NCBI RefSeq assembly: GCF_027922305.1
Contig: NZ_BSFK01000005.1
Location: 62,001 to 126,000 of the forward strand
Source: Methylopila jiangsuensis
Lineage (GTDB): Bacteria; Pseudomonadota; Alphaproteobacteria; Rhizobiales; Methylopilaceae
Direction of reading: 5' to 3'
Length of the DNA stretch: 64,000 nucleotides
The notes beneath the pieces were generated by a model. That model saw only the letters and a list, made by a program, of their open reading frames with translations. It was not told where the DNA came from and made no database searches. The translations under genes and the position numbers were made by a program. Shown here piece after piece: positions 27,663 through 38,241 of the stretch. The first letter of the stretch is position 1. Each line of letters begins with the position of its first letter.

Positions 27663-28220
27663 ATGCCAAGGCCGCTCTCCGCCATCCTTGTTCGCGCGCT
27701 CGTGGGCGATCGCGCCCGCGGCCGGGTGATCGCCGGCGGCCTCAATCTGCCCTGCGCCCTCGGCCCGGCGGGAATCGTCGCCGACAAGCGCGAGGGCGAC
27801 GGCGCCACGCCCCGCGCCGCGTTGAAGGCCCGGCGCGTCTGGCGCCGGGCGGATCGCGGCCCGCGTCCGCCGACCCCGCTCCCGGTGCGGGTGACGCGAC
27901 CGGGCGACGGGTGGTGCGACGACGTCCGCCACCGTCGCTACAACCGTCCGGTGACGCTGCCGTTCGCCGCCTCGCACGAGATCCTGTGGCGGGAGGACGG
28001 GCTCTACGACCTGGTTGTGGAGCTCGGCTGGAACGACCGTCCCGTGCGGCGCGGGCGGGGCAGCGCCATCTTCCTGCACGCCGCCCGGCCGGGCTTCACG
28101 CCCACCGCAGGCTGCGTGGCGGTGGCGCCGCCGGCGCTCCGGAAGCTCGTGGCGCGACTGGGGCCGGCGACGAGCTTCCGCATCGGCGCGCTCACGCCCC
28201 GTCCGAAGCGCCGCCGCTGA
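27663..28220 (+). CDS. L,D-transpeptidase (YkuD) domain protein
   Basis: A 185-residue protein with a YkuD catalytic domain in the second half. The active-site pattern is GSAIFLHAARPGFTPTAGCVAV, giving the conserved His and nucleophilic Cys. The N-terminal part is basic and carries no clear signal peptide, which is common for this short Rhizobiales subfamily. Such enzymes form 3-3 crosslinks or attach proteins to peptidoglycan. Divergent from cenR, it could be a CenR target; that is inference. Confidence 0.82.
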   Translation: MPRPLSAILVRALVGDRARGRVIAGGLNLPCALGPAGIVADKREGDGATPRAALKARRVWRRADRGPRPPTPLPVRVTRPGDGWCDDVRHRRYNRPVTLPFAASHEILWREDGLYDLVVELGWNDRPVRRGRGSAIFLHAARPGFTPTAGCVAVAPPALRKLVARLGPATSFRIGALTPRPKRRR

Positions 28221-28346
28221 CGAAGTTGTCAGAATCCCGAGCCGCTCCCGAACTTGTGCGCCGCGCCATGCATCCCATATCCTTCCCACGAAGGCGTGCG
28301 AGAGGTCGCACCGCCATCGATCCTACTTTCGAGGACCCTAAAGCCC

Positions 28347-29108
28347 ATGTCCGACTTCCAACGCAACGCTTGGGGCCGCACGGCCGTCGGCGGAGCCGCC
28401 AGCCAGGCGGTCGTCGATCAGGGTCTGCGCTCCTACATGCTGAGCGTCTACAACTACATGTCGCTCGGCCTCGCCATCACCGGCTTCGCGGCGATCGGCG
28501 CTTTCATGCTCGCGGTCACGCAGGGCGTCGGCGGGCAGCGTGAGCTGACCCAGTTCGGCCATCTCCTGTTCGCGAGCCCGCTGAAGTGGGTGGTCATGCT
28601 GGCCCCGCTCGGCATGGTGTTCTTCCTGTCCGCCCGCCTGCACACCATGAGCGTGAACGGCGCGCAGATCGCGTTCTACGTCTTCGCGGGCCTGATGGGC
28701 CTGTCGCTGTCGTCGATCTTCCTCGTCTACACCGGGGCTTCGATCGCGCGGGTGTTCTTCATCACCGCCGCCGCCTTCGGCGCGCTCAGCCTTTACGGCT
28801 ACACCACCAAGCGCAGCCTGAGCGGCATGGGCACCTTCCTGATGATGGGCCTGTTCGGCATCGTCATCGCGAGCCTCGTGAACCTGTTCATCGGCTCGTC
28901 CATGATCCAGTTCGTGGTGTCGGTGGTCGGCGTGCTGGTGTTTTCGGGCCTCACCGCCTACGACACCCAGCGCCTGAAGGAAGAGTACTACGCCGGCGAC
29001 GACCACTCGGTGATGGGCCGCAAGGCCATCATGGGAGCGCTGTCGCTGTACCTGAACTTCATCAACCTGTTCACCATGCTGCTGTCGCTGTTCGGCAACC
29101 GCGAGTGA
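28347..29108 (+). CDS. Bax inhibitor-1 / YccA family membrane protein
   Basis: A 253-residue protein with about seven membrane helices. It opens MSDFQRNAWGRTAVGGAASQ and has the family blocks VYNYMSLGLAITGFAA, LHTMSVNGAQIAFYVFAGLMGLSLSS, YGYTTKRSLSGMGTFLMMGLFG, and a C-terminal FSGLTAYDTQRLKEEYY-type di-aspartyl sensor region. Homologues are pH-dependent calcium-leak channels; several interact with FtsH. The ATG at 28347 is set by homology and GAGGA upstream. A strong terminator follows. Confidence 0.92.
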   Translation: MSDFQRNAWGRTAVGGAASQAVVDQGLRSYMLSVYNYMSLGLAITGFAAIGAFMLAVTQGVGGQRELTQFGHLLFASPLKWVVMLAPLGMVFFLSARLHTMSVNGAQIAFYVFAGLMGLSLSSIFLVYTGASIARVFFITAAAFGALSLYGYTTKRSLSGMGTFLMMGLFGIVIASLVNLFIGSSMIQFVVSVVGVLVFSGLTAYDTQRLKEEYYAGDDHSVMGRKAIMGALSLYLNFINLFTMLLSLFGNRE

Positions 29109-29154
29109 TCAGCCTTCCGGCCGGCGCCCGAGCGCGCCGGCCCTGATCGGAAGC

Positions 29155-29186
29155 AAGGCCCCGGCGGCGACGCGCGGGGCCTTTTT
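29155..29186 (+). terminator. Rho-independent terminator of the Bax inhibitor-1 gene
   Basis: AAGGCCCCG pairs with CGGGGCCTT around an 11-base loop, followed by T5; it lies 46 bases after the stop. Confidence 0.85.
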
Positions 29187-29637
29187 CGTGCGTCCGGGCG
29201 CGGGTCGTCGCGCCCGGCGGCCGGTCACGGCGGCGGGGAGAGCGGGGAGAGGTTTTCGCAAGCGTTCAAACCGTGCGATGCGGGCAGGACAGGGAGGCGC
29301 GGGAACGCCGCGGCGCCGTCAGCGATAGGCGCAATGGTGACGCCGTGGCGTCCCTGCGCGCGGTTCAGGCGAGATCGGGACAGCTCCATTTGCACTCCGC
29401 GGTCGTAGCGCCGCAGGCGTGACGCTCGGCGCGCATTGGCGCGCCCCGCCCCGACTACAAGTCCCGGGACGCGGGAGCCGGTCCCCCGCGCCGCAGGCGC
29501 CGCCCGCCTTCCGCGCCGGCGGACGGCCCGCCGACGCCTCCATGGATGGGAGACGATGCGCCGACCGCGCCGGACCGGGGCCGGATTTCAGGGAATAATA
29601 TCCTATAAGGTGTCTGATCGCTTCAGCGCTGTGGCAA

Positions 29638-29668
29638 TGTCAAACAGGCTCTACGAGCCGGTTTGACA
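29638..29668. promoter_or_regulatory. 31-bp inverted repeat, possible operator or hairpin
   Basis: TGTCAAAC / GTTTGACA arms, one mismatch, then GGCTC / GAGCC, and a 3-base centre. There is no T run on either side, so it is unlikely to be a terminator. It sits 120 bases beyond the 3' end of metH on the minus strand. Confidence 0.4.
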
Positions 29669-29679
29669 ACTCAAGCAAC

Positions 29680-29709
29680 CGTCATGCCCGGCGCATGCCG
29701 GGCATGACG
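29680..29709. repeat. Single REP-like hairpin, GTCATGCCC family
   Basis: A 13-bp stem, CGTCATGCCCGGC with GCCGGGCATGACG, and loop GCAT. It is the same family as the elements at 26294, 45783, 45963 and 62085. Confidence 0.75.
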
Positions 29710-29788
29710 AGAGTTCGAGGCGCGCGCTGCGGCCATTCCCCATCAGGCGGCGAGACAGCCGTCGCCCGCGAGCCTTACGCGTGGACGC

Positions 29789-32467
<2,679 letters not shown>

Positions 32468-32494
32468 GGGGCGTTCCGTCGTGAGGGGCAGGCG

Positions 32495-33553
32495 TCAGGC
32501 GGCGGTCATTTCGAACGGCTCGAGGCCGGACAGCCGCATCTTCGGCGCGATGTCGGGGATCTTGCGCGGGGCCTTGCCCTTCACCGCCTGGGCGATGGCG
32601 GCGATGTGGGCCGGCGTGGTGCCGCAGCAGCCGCCGACGATGTTGACGAGGCCCGCGTCCGCGAATTCGCCCACAAGTTCGGCCATGGCCTCCGGGCTCT
32701 CGTCGTAGAGGCCGAACTCGTTCGGCAGGCCGGCGTTGGGATAGGCGCAGATCAGCGTGTCCGCCACCCGCGCCAGCTCCGCGATGTGGGCGCGCATCTC
32801 CTTCGCGCCCAGCGCGCAGTTGAGCCCCACCGAGATCGGCCGCGCATGGCTGAGCGCGTTCCAGAACGCGGTCGGCGTCTGGCCGGAGAGCGTGCGGCCC
32901 GACAGGTCGGTGATGGTGCCGGAGATCATGACCGGCAGCCGGCGGCCGAGCTCGGCGTAAAGCTCCTCGATCGCGAACACCGCAGCTTTGGCGTTCAGCG
33001 TGTCGAAGATGGTCTCGATCAGGATGAGGTCGGCGCCGCCGTCGATCAGGCCGCGGGCCGCCTCGCCGTAGGCCGCCGCCAGATCGTCGAAGGTGACGGC
33101 GCGGAAGCCCGGATTGTTCACGTCCGGCGAGATCGAGGCGGTGCGGTTGGTGGGGCCGATGGCGCCGGCCACGAAGCGGGGACGGCCGTCCTCCTTCTCC
33201 GCGATGTCGGCGGCCTGCCGGGCGAGCTTCGCGCCCTCCACGTTCAGCTCATAGGCCAGCGCCTCCATGCCGTAGTCGGCCTGGGCGATGGTGGTGGAGG
33301 AGAAGGTGTTGGTCTCGACGATGTCGGCGCCGGCGCGGAAATACTCGAGGTGAATCTCGCGGATGGCGTCGGGCTGCGTCAGGATCAGCAGGTCGTTGTT
33401 GCCCTTGAGGTCGTGGCCCCAGTCCTTGAAGCGCTCCGCGCGGAAGTCGGCCTCCGAGAACTTGCGCTGCTGGATCATGGTGCCCATGGCGCCGTCCAGC
33501 ACGAGGATGCGCTCGGCCGCGAGCTTCCGGATCGTGGTTTCGGTGTCGGTCAT
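32495..33553 (-). CDS. metH: Methionine synthase, homocysteine-binding module (N-terminal part of split MetH)
   Basis: A 352-residue homocysteine S-methyltransferase barrel equal to the first module of MetH. Seen: [34 protein letters not shown], and the zinc cysteines in GLNCALG and in [11 protein letters not shown]. The C-terminal segment ends at the point where the interdomain linker of one-piece MetH would begin. The ATG at 33553 overlaps the stop of the upstream 73-residue ORF (ATGA), so it should be translationally coupled. Splitting here is known in other alphaproteobacteria such as Caulobacter, from memory. Confidence 0.95.
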   Translation of the reverse strand: MTDTETTIRKLAAERILVLDGAMGTMIQQRKFSEADFRAERFKDWGHDLKGNNDLLILTQPDAIREIHLEYFRAGADIVETNTFSSTTIAQADYGMEALAYELNVEGAKLARQAADIAEKEDGRPRFVAGAIGPTNRTASISPDVNNPGFRAVTFDDLAAAYGEAARGLIDGGADLILIETIFDTLNAKAAVFAIEELYAELGRRLPVMISGTITDLSGRTLSGQTPTAFWNALSHARPISVGLNCALGAKEMRAHIAELARVADTLICAYPNAGLPNEFGLYDESPEAMAELVGEFADAGLVNIVGGCCGTTPAHIAAIAQAVKGKAPRKIPDIAPKMRLSGLEPFEMTAA

Positions 33554-33771
33554 GACGGCGTTCCTTCGTTCCCGATCGAGGCGAGAAGCTTCCGAAGCTC
33601 CCTGATCGAGCGCGGCGGGGGGTGTCCCGCGAGCGCGTCGAGCAGTCGATCTTCGAACACGATCATATCGTGGGCCTGCGCCATAATTTCACGGGTGTCG
33701 TTCGACCACAGGTCCATGGGTCCGTCCATTTCGGCGCGGATCCGACGGATGTCGCCGAGCGTGAGCTTCAC
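33550..33771 (-). CDS. 73-residue ORF coupled between metF and metH
   Basis: I do not recognise this family. A GTG at 33771 overlaps the metF stop (GTGA), and its TGA overlaps the metH start (ATGA), so it is embedded in the operon with no free bases on either side. The product begins [20 protein letters not shown]. It is soluble and mostly helical, acidic in the middle ([20 protein letters not shown]), and ends with a basic helix ([14 protein letters not shown]). No cysteine or obvious metal motif. The coupling at both ends is good evidence that it is translated. A structural or assembly role with MetF or the split MetH is possible but unproven. Confidence 0.7.
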   Translation of the reverse strand: MKLTLGDIRRIRAEMDGPMDLWSNDTREIMAQAHDMIVFEDRLLDALAGHPPPRSIRELRKLLASIGNEGTPS

Positions 33772-34679
33772 GCCGCGACCGCTCCCGCCGCGGTTCCGTG
33801 CGGCCGCAGGCCCAGCAGGTGGCAGACGGCGTAGACCAGATCGGCCTTGTTCATGGTGTAGAAGTGGAAGTCCTTCACCCCATGGTCCACCAGATCGAGC
33901 GCCTGCTCGGCGGCGACCGCGGCGGCGATGAGCTGTCGGGTCTGGGGATCGTTCTCCAGCCCGTCGAAGCGGGCGGCGAACCAGTCCGGCACCGAGGCGC
34001 CGGCCTTGGCGGCGAAGCTCGCGGTCTGCCGGAAGTTCGACACCGCCACGATGCCCGGGACGATCGGGATGTGGATGCCCCGCGCCCGCGCCTGGTCCAC
34101 GTAGCGCAGGTAGTGGTTGTTGTCGAAGAAGAATTGGGTGATGGCGCGGGTGGCGCCGGCGTCCACCTTGGCCTTCAGCGTGTCGAAGTCGGCCTCGACG
34201 GTGGGGCTCTCGGGGTGCTTTTCGGGATAGGCCGAAACGGAGATCTCGATCTCCGGCGCGCGGCTTCGAATGCCGGCCACCAGCTCGGCGGTGGAGGCGT
34301 AGCCGCCCGGATGGGGCTCGAAGGTCGAGCCGACGCCGCCGGCCGGATCGCCGCGCAGCGCCACGATATGGCGCACGCCCGCCTCGCGATAGCTGTCCAC
34401 CACCGCGTCCACCTCCGCCTTGGTGGCGGAGACGCAGGTGAGGTGCGCCGCCGGCGGCACGTGGGTCTCCTGCACCATGCGGGCTACGGTGGCGTGGGTG
34501 CGCTCGCGGGTGGAGCCGCCGGCGCCGTAGGTCACGGACATGAAGGTGGGGTCGAGCGGGGCGAGCCGCTCCACCGCGCGCCACAGCGCGGCCTCCATCT
34601 CCGGGGTCTTCGGCGGGAAGAACTCGAACGAGACGCGGATCGGCCGGCGGGCGGCGCGGGAGAGACGTTGGTTGGGCAT
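33768..34679 (-). CDS. metF: 5,10-Methylenetetrahydrofolate reductase
   Basis: Reduces methylene-H4folate to methyl-H4folate, the methyl donor for MetH. The 303 residues form one FAD-binding barrel: IRVSFEFFPPKTPEMEAALW, PTFMSVTYGAGGSTRERTH, HLTCVSATKAEVD, HIVALRGDPAGG, ISVSAYPEKHPESP, ITQFFFDNNHYLRY and IPIVPGIVAVSNF. The ATG at 34679 overlaps the TGA of the regulator gene (TGATG), and its own stop overlaps the next ORF. Position after a regulator and before metH makes a methionine-synthesis operon. Confidence 0.96.
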   Translation of the reverse strand: MPNQRLSRAARRPIRVSFEFFPPKTPEMEAALWRAVERLAPLDPTFMSVTYGAGGSTRERTHATVARMVQETHVPPAAHLTCVSATKAEVDAVVDSYREAGVRHIVALRGDPAGGVGSTFEPHPGGYASTAELVAGIRSRAPEIEISVSAYPEKHPESPTVEADFDTLKAKVDAGATRAITQFFFDNNHYLRYVDQARARGIHIPIVPGIVAVSNFRQTASFAAKAGASVPDWFAARFDGLENDPQTRQLIAAAVAAEQALDLVDHGVKDFHFYTMNKADLVYAVCHLLGLRPHGTAAGAVAA

Positions 34680-35701
34680 CAGGCCACCTCGAAGGTCGAG
34701 GGAGAGGGAAGCGCGTCGGCGACGACGCGGGGATCGCGCGCCAGCCAGAGCGAAACGGTGAGCTTGTCGGCCGCGCCGTCCGGCGGCGGCAGATCGCGCC
34801 GGGCGGTCAGGTCGAGGCCGGCGGCGGCGAGCCAGGCGGCCATGGTCTCGGGCGAGAAGCCGAGGCGGCGATGGGCGTGCGCCTCGCGCAGCGCCTCGAT
34901 GCCGTGGGGCGCGAAGTCCACCACCAGCAGGCGGCCGCCGGGGCTGAGCGCCCGCGCCGCCTCCCGGATGGCGCGCGCGCCGTCGTCGAGGAAGTGCAGC
35001 ACCTGATGCAGCACGACCAGATCGAAGCTGTCCCGGGGCGTGGGCAGCGCGTAGACGTCGCCCTGCCGCACCTGCGCGTTCGCGACGCCGGCGCGGGCCA
35101 GGTTGGCGCGGGCGACCGCGAGCATGTCCCTGTTGGAGTCGACGCCCACCACCCGATTGGCGAGCGGGCTCAGAAGCTCCAGCATCCGCCCGGTGCCGGT
35201 TCCGATGTCGAGCGCCGCCTCCACGCGGCCGTCGCCCAGCGCGTCGAGCAGCGCGCGCTCCACGGCGCTTTCCGCCACATGCAGGCTGCGTACACCGTCC
35301 CAATGGGCGGCCTGCGCGCTGAAGTAGCGGTCGGCGGCCTCCTGATGGGCGGCGCGGGCGTGGGCCAGCCGCTCCCGGTCCTGAACCAGCACCGGGTCGG
35401 CGGCGTCGAGGCGCGCCAGCGAGGCGGTGAGCGCCGCCCGCAGCGTCGGCCGCTCGGACAGGGCGAAAAACGCCCAGGCCCCCTCGCGCCGGCGCTCCAC
35501 CAGCCCGGCCTCCACCAGCAGCTTGAGATGGCGCGAGATGCGCGGCTGGCTTTGCCCCAGAATGTCGGTGAGATCGGACACCGTCAGCTCGCCGTCCGCC
35601 AGCAACGCCAGCACGCGCAGCCGCGTCGGCTCCGCCGCGGCGCGCAGGCCGGCGAGGGCGTCGTCGAAGCCGATCGGCTGAGAAGGGTCGGTGAAAGACA
35701 T
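34679..35701 (-). CDS. ArsR-type regulator fused to a methyltransferase-like domain (SahR-like)
   Basis: A 340-residue fusion. Residues about 8-95 are an ArsR winged helix (PTRLRVLALLADGELTVSDL, GQSQPRISRHLKLLVEAGLV). Residues about 130-310 are a class I SAM-methyltransferase fold with motif I ALDIGTGTGRMLELL and LVVLHQVLHFLDD. Regulators of this build, placed in front of methionine genes, are known in Proteobacteria as SahR-like sensors of S-adenosylhomocysteine; the ligand here is inferred. The start is taken as ATG 35701; ATG 35707 and a TTG at 35737 are alternatives. There is no ribosome site, and the -10-like TATAAA is so close that a leaderless transcript is possible. It heads the metF-metH operon. 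Confidence 0.85.
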   Translation of the reverse strand: MSFTDPSQPIGFDDALAGLRAAAEPTRLRVLALLADGELTVSDLTDILGQSQPRISRHLKLLVEAGLVERRREGAWAFFALSERPTLRAALTASLARLDAADPVLVQDRERLAHARAAHQEAADRYFSAQAAHWDGVRSLHVAESAVERALLDALGDGRVEAALDIGTGTGRMLELLSPLANRVVGVDSNRDMLAVARANLARAGVANAQVRQGDVYALPTPRDSFDLVVLHQVLHFLDDGARAIREAARALSPGGRLLVVDFAPHGIEALREAHAHRRLGFSPETMAAWLAAAGLDLTARRDLPPPDGAADKLTVSLWLARDPRVVADALPSPSTFEVA

Positions 35702-35713
35702 AAACATGTCTTT
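35694..35713 (-). promoter_or_regulatory. Inverted-repeat operator at the start of the methionine operon
   Basis: A perfect 8+8 bp inverted repeat with a 4-base centre, AAAGACAT-N4-ATGTCTTT. It overlaps the regulator's ATG and a TATAAA (35711-35716) that could be its -10. A regulator bound here would block its own operon. Confidence 0.65.
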
Positions 35714-35927
35714 ATATCGATCGGTGGCGTGGCGCAATGGCCTCGGGCGTGTTTGGCGGGAGCCCCCCTGCCGTTCGCGTCGTCATGTGCGTCTCGCGCG
35801 GGCCTGACGCAAAGCATTCGCTTCCGGCGGAGTGTGCCCCGTCTTTTTTTGGGACGCCTGGCGTGGCACGGTCGCCGGCCGGGCGCGGATTCTCCCGCAG
35901 CGGCGTTTTTTTGAAGGGTGTCTGGCG

Positions 35928-37514
35928 ATGACCGGGACCGGCGGCGTGCTTCAGGACGGCAAGATTTTCGTGGGCGCCAGCGTGGACGCCGACCACAAGC
36001 CGCTCGGCCATGAGTATCTGGAGCTGAAGTTCGGCAACCGCCACGGCCTCGTCACCGGCGCCACCGGCACCGGCAAGACCGTGACGCTGCAGGCGCTGGC
36101 GGAAGGCTTCTCGGACGCCGGCGTCTCGGTCTTCGCCGCCGACATCAAGGGCGACCTCTCCGGCGTCGCCGCCAAGGGCGAGCCCAAGGACTTCCTGCTG
36201 AAGCGCGCCGAGGAGGTGGGTCTCCAGCCTTACGTCAACGACCAGTTCCCGGTGATCTTCTGGGACCTGTTCGGCGAGCAGGGCCATCCCATCCGCGCCA
36301 CGGTGTCGGAGATGGGGCCGCTGCTGCTGGCCCGGCTGATGAACCTGAACCCGACCCAGGAGGGCGTGCTCAACATCGTGTTCCGGGTGGCGGACGAGCA
36401 GGGGCTGCTGCTGCTGGACCTGAAGGACCTGCAGGCGCTGCTGGTCTACGTGGCCGAGAACGCGGCGACGCTCACCACCAAATACGGCAACGTGGCCAAG
36501 GCCACCGTGGGCGCGGTGCAGCGCCAGCTTCTGGTGCTGGAGAGCCAGGGCGGCGACAGGTTCTTCGGCGAGCCGGCGCTGGAGCTTTCCGACATCATGC
36601 GCACCACCCGCGACGGGCGGGGCATGATCAACATCCTCGCCGCCGACAAGCTGATGGCGAGCCCGAGGCTCTACGCCACCTTCCTGCTGTGGCTGCTCTC
36701 CGAGCTGTTCGAGACGCTGCCCGAGGTGGGCGATCTCGACCGGCCGAAGCTGGTGTTCTTCTTCGACGAGGCGCATCTGCTGTTCGACGAGGCGCCCAAG
36801 GCGCTGATCGAGAAGGTGGAGCAGGTGGTGCGCCTGATCCGCTCCAAGGGCGTCGGCGTCTATTTCGTGACGCAGAACCCGATCGACGTGCCGGAGGAGG
36901 TGGCGGGCCAGCTCGGCAACCGGGTGCAGCACGCCCTGCGCGCCTTCACCCCCCGCGAGCAGAAGGCGGTGCGCGCCGCCGCCGAGACCTTCCGCCCCAA
37001 CCCGAACATCAAGACCGCGCAGGTGATCACCGAGCTCGGCGTCGGCGAGGCGCTGGTCTCCATGCTGGAGGGCAAGGGCGTGCCCTCCATGGTGGAGCGC
37101 ACGCTGATCCGCCCGCCGGTGGCGCGCATCGGGCCGCTCACCGCGCAAGAGCGGCAGGAGCGCATCCGCAACTCCGCCGTCGCCGGCAAGTACGACGAGA
37201 CGGTGGATCGCGAGTCGGCCTACGAGCTGCTGCAGAAGAAGGCGCAGGAGACCGCCATGGCGGAGCAGGCGCCGGCCGAGGCGGACGCCGGCGGCTTCGG
37301 CGGCATCTTCGACACGATCTTCGGCACGGGCTCCGGCCGCGGCAAGACGCTGACGCCGACCCAGACCATCGCCCGCGACGTCACCCGCACCGTGGTCAAC
37401 CAGACCGCGGGCAACATCGCGGCCCAGATCGGCAAGTCGATCGCGGGCTCCGCCGGCAGCTCCATCGGCCGCTCGGTGGTGCGCGGCGTGCTGGGCAGAC
37501 TGCTCCGCCGGTGA
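35928..37514 (+). CDS. HerA-like ATPase, DUF853/YjgR family
   Basis: A 528-residue P-loop ATPase. Seen: [28 protein letters not shown] (Walker A), [29 protein letters not shown] (Walker B) and [36 protein letters not shown], all typical of the YjgR branch of HerA/FtsK-like proteins. A Gly/Ser/Thr-rich C-terminal tail follows. The role is not established; it is thought to act on nucleic acid. The ATG at 35928 is set by GAAGGG upstream and by family length. It is divergent from the methionine operon. Confidence 0.88.
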   Translation: MTGTGGVLQDGKIFVGASVDADHKPLGHEYLELKFGNRHGLVTGATGTGKTVTLQALAEGFSDAGVSVFAADIKGDLSGVAAKGEPKDFLLKRAEEVGLQPYVNDQFPVIFWDLFGEQGHPIRATVSEMGPLLLARLMNLNPTQEGVLNIVFRVADEQGLLLLDLKDLQALLVYVAENAATLTTKYGNVAKATVGAVQRQLLVLESQGGDRFFGEPALELSDIMRTTRDGRGMINILAADKLMASPRLYATFLLWLLSELFETLPEVGDLDRPKLVFFFDEAHLLFDEAPKALIEKVEQVVRLIRSKGVGVYFVTQNPIDVPEEVAGQLGNRVQHALRAFTPREQKAVRAAAETFRPNPNIKTAQVITELGVGEALVSMLEGKGVPSMVERTLIRPPVARIGPLTAQERQERIRNSAVAGKYDETVDRESAYELLQKKAQETAMAEQAPAEADAGGFGGIFDTIFGTGSGRGKTLTPTQTIARDVTRTVVNQTAGNIAAQIGKSIAGSAGSSIGRSVVRGVLGRLLRR

Positions 37515-37538
37515 CGTTGAACCGGCGGTCGCGGCATG

Positions 37539-37550
37539 CCATCTAGATGG
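37539..37550 (+). promoter_or_regulatory. Palindrome upstream of vapBC, likely VapB operator
   Basis: CCATCTAGATGG is a perfect 12-bp palindrome ending 22 bases before the vapB start. It sits in the 58-bp gap after the HerA-like gene, where the vapBC promoter must lie. Confidence 0.5.
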
Positions 37551-37572
37551 AGCTGGATGGAGTGTAGACGCC

Positions 37573-37821
37573 ATGGCGTTTCATGTGAGGGACCCCGAGA
37601 CCGACCGGGTGGTGCGCGCGCTCGCCGCCGCCAAGGGCACGAGCCTGACCGACACGATTCGGGACGCGTGCGAGAAGGCGCTCGCCGAGGCGTCGCGGGC
37701 GGCGGAGCGCGAGCGGCGGCTCGCCGCCATCAGAGTGATCCAGGAGCGGCTGGCGGCCCATCCCGACGATCCGAACGTGGTCATCGACAAGGCGTTCTGG
37801 GATTCGTTGAACGATGAGTGA
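37573..37821 (+). CDS. vapB: VapB-type antitoxin
   Basis: An 82-residue protein of the Rv0623-like (PSK transcription factor) antitoxin family. The N-terminal MAFHVRDPETDRVVRALAAAKGTSLTDTIRDAC is a ribbon-helix-helix DNA-binding segment. The C-terminal half (HPDDPNVVIDKAFWDSLNDE) should wrap the toxin. It overlaps vapC by 8 bases. A palindrome lies 22 bases upstream, as expected for autorepression. Confidence 0.9.
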   Translation: MAFHVRDPETDRVVRALAAAKGTSLTDTIRDACEKALAEASRAAERERRLAAIRVIQERLAAHPDDPNVVIDKAFWDSLNDE

Positions 37822-38218
37822 CGCGGTCTTCGTCGATGCGTCCGCGCTCACCGCCATTCTTCTGCAGGAGCCCGAGGCCGACGATCTGAGTTCACGGCTC
37901 GTGGACGGCGCGCCGCGATTGACGTCGGCCATTGCGCTGTATGAGACGGCTCTCGCCGTCGCCTCGCGCAAGCGCATCACGGTCGTGGAGAGCCGCCGGG
38001 AGACGCTGGAGCTGCTGAAACAGGTGGCGATCGACGTGGTCGACGTGACGGCTGATGTGGGTGGCCTCGCGATCGACGCCCATCTCCGCTACGGCAAGGG
38101 CGCGGGGCATCCGGCCCAGCTCAACATGGGCGACTGCTTCGCCTACGCCTGCGCCACGGCGCATGGCGCGCGGCTGCTCTACAAGGGCGAGGATTTCGCC
38201 CGCACCGACCTCGCCTGA
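37814..38218 (+). CDS. vapC: VapC-type PIN-domain ribonuclease toxin
   Basis: A 134-residue PIN nuclease. The four acidic catalytic positions are intact: Asp8 (FVDASAL), Glu44 (YETALA), Asp107 (NMGDCFAYACA) and Asp127 (GEDFARTD). VapC toxins cut specific tRNAs or rRNA and are held by VapB. The gene starts inside vapB, giving coupled translation. It should be an active toxin; the target RNA cannot be told. Confidence 0.93.
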   Translation: MSDAVFVDASALTAILLQEPEADDLSSRLVDGAPRLTSAIALYETALAVASRKRITVVESRRETLELLKQVAIDVVDVTADVGGLAIDAHLRYGKGAGHPAQLNMGDCFAYACATAHGARLLYKGEDFARTDLA

Positions 38219-38241
38219 ACACGGCGGATGAAGGATTGCCG

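Larger units (their letters stand above)
29109..29788. other. 680-bp intergenic region with terminator, inverted repeat and REP-like hairpin
   Basis: I see no supported gene; short open frames on both strands are Arg/Pro/Gly-rich shadows. It contains the terminator at 29155-29186, a weak EcfG-like match (GGAAC at 29302, N16, CGAT) with no gene to serve, an A/T-rich spot near 29595-29615, the inverted repeat at 29638-29668 and the hairpin at 29680-29709. Confidence 0.55.

Noticed and set aside
29302-29327. GGAAC-N16-CGAT, an EcfG-like match
   Set aside because: The -10 part is off consensus and no supported gene follows it.
29319-29666. Short open frames on both strands in the 29.1-29.8 kb gap
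   Set aside because: Low-complexity Arg/Pro/Gly translations, no ribosome sites, and no conserved pattern.
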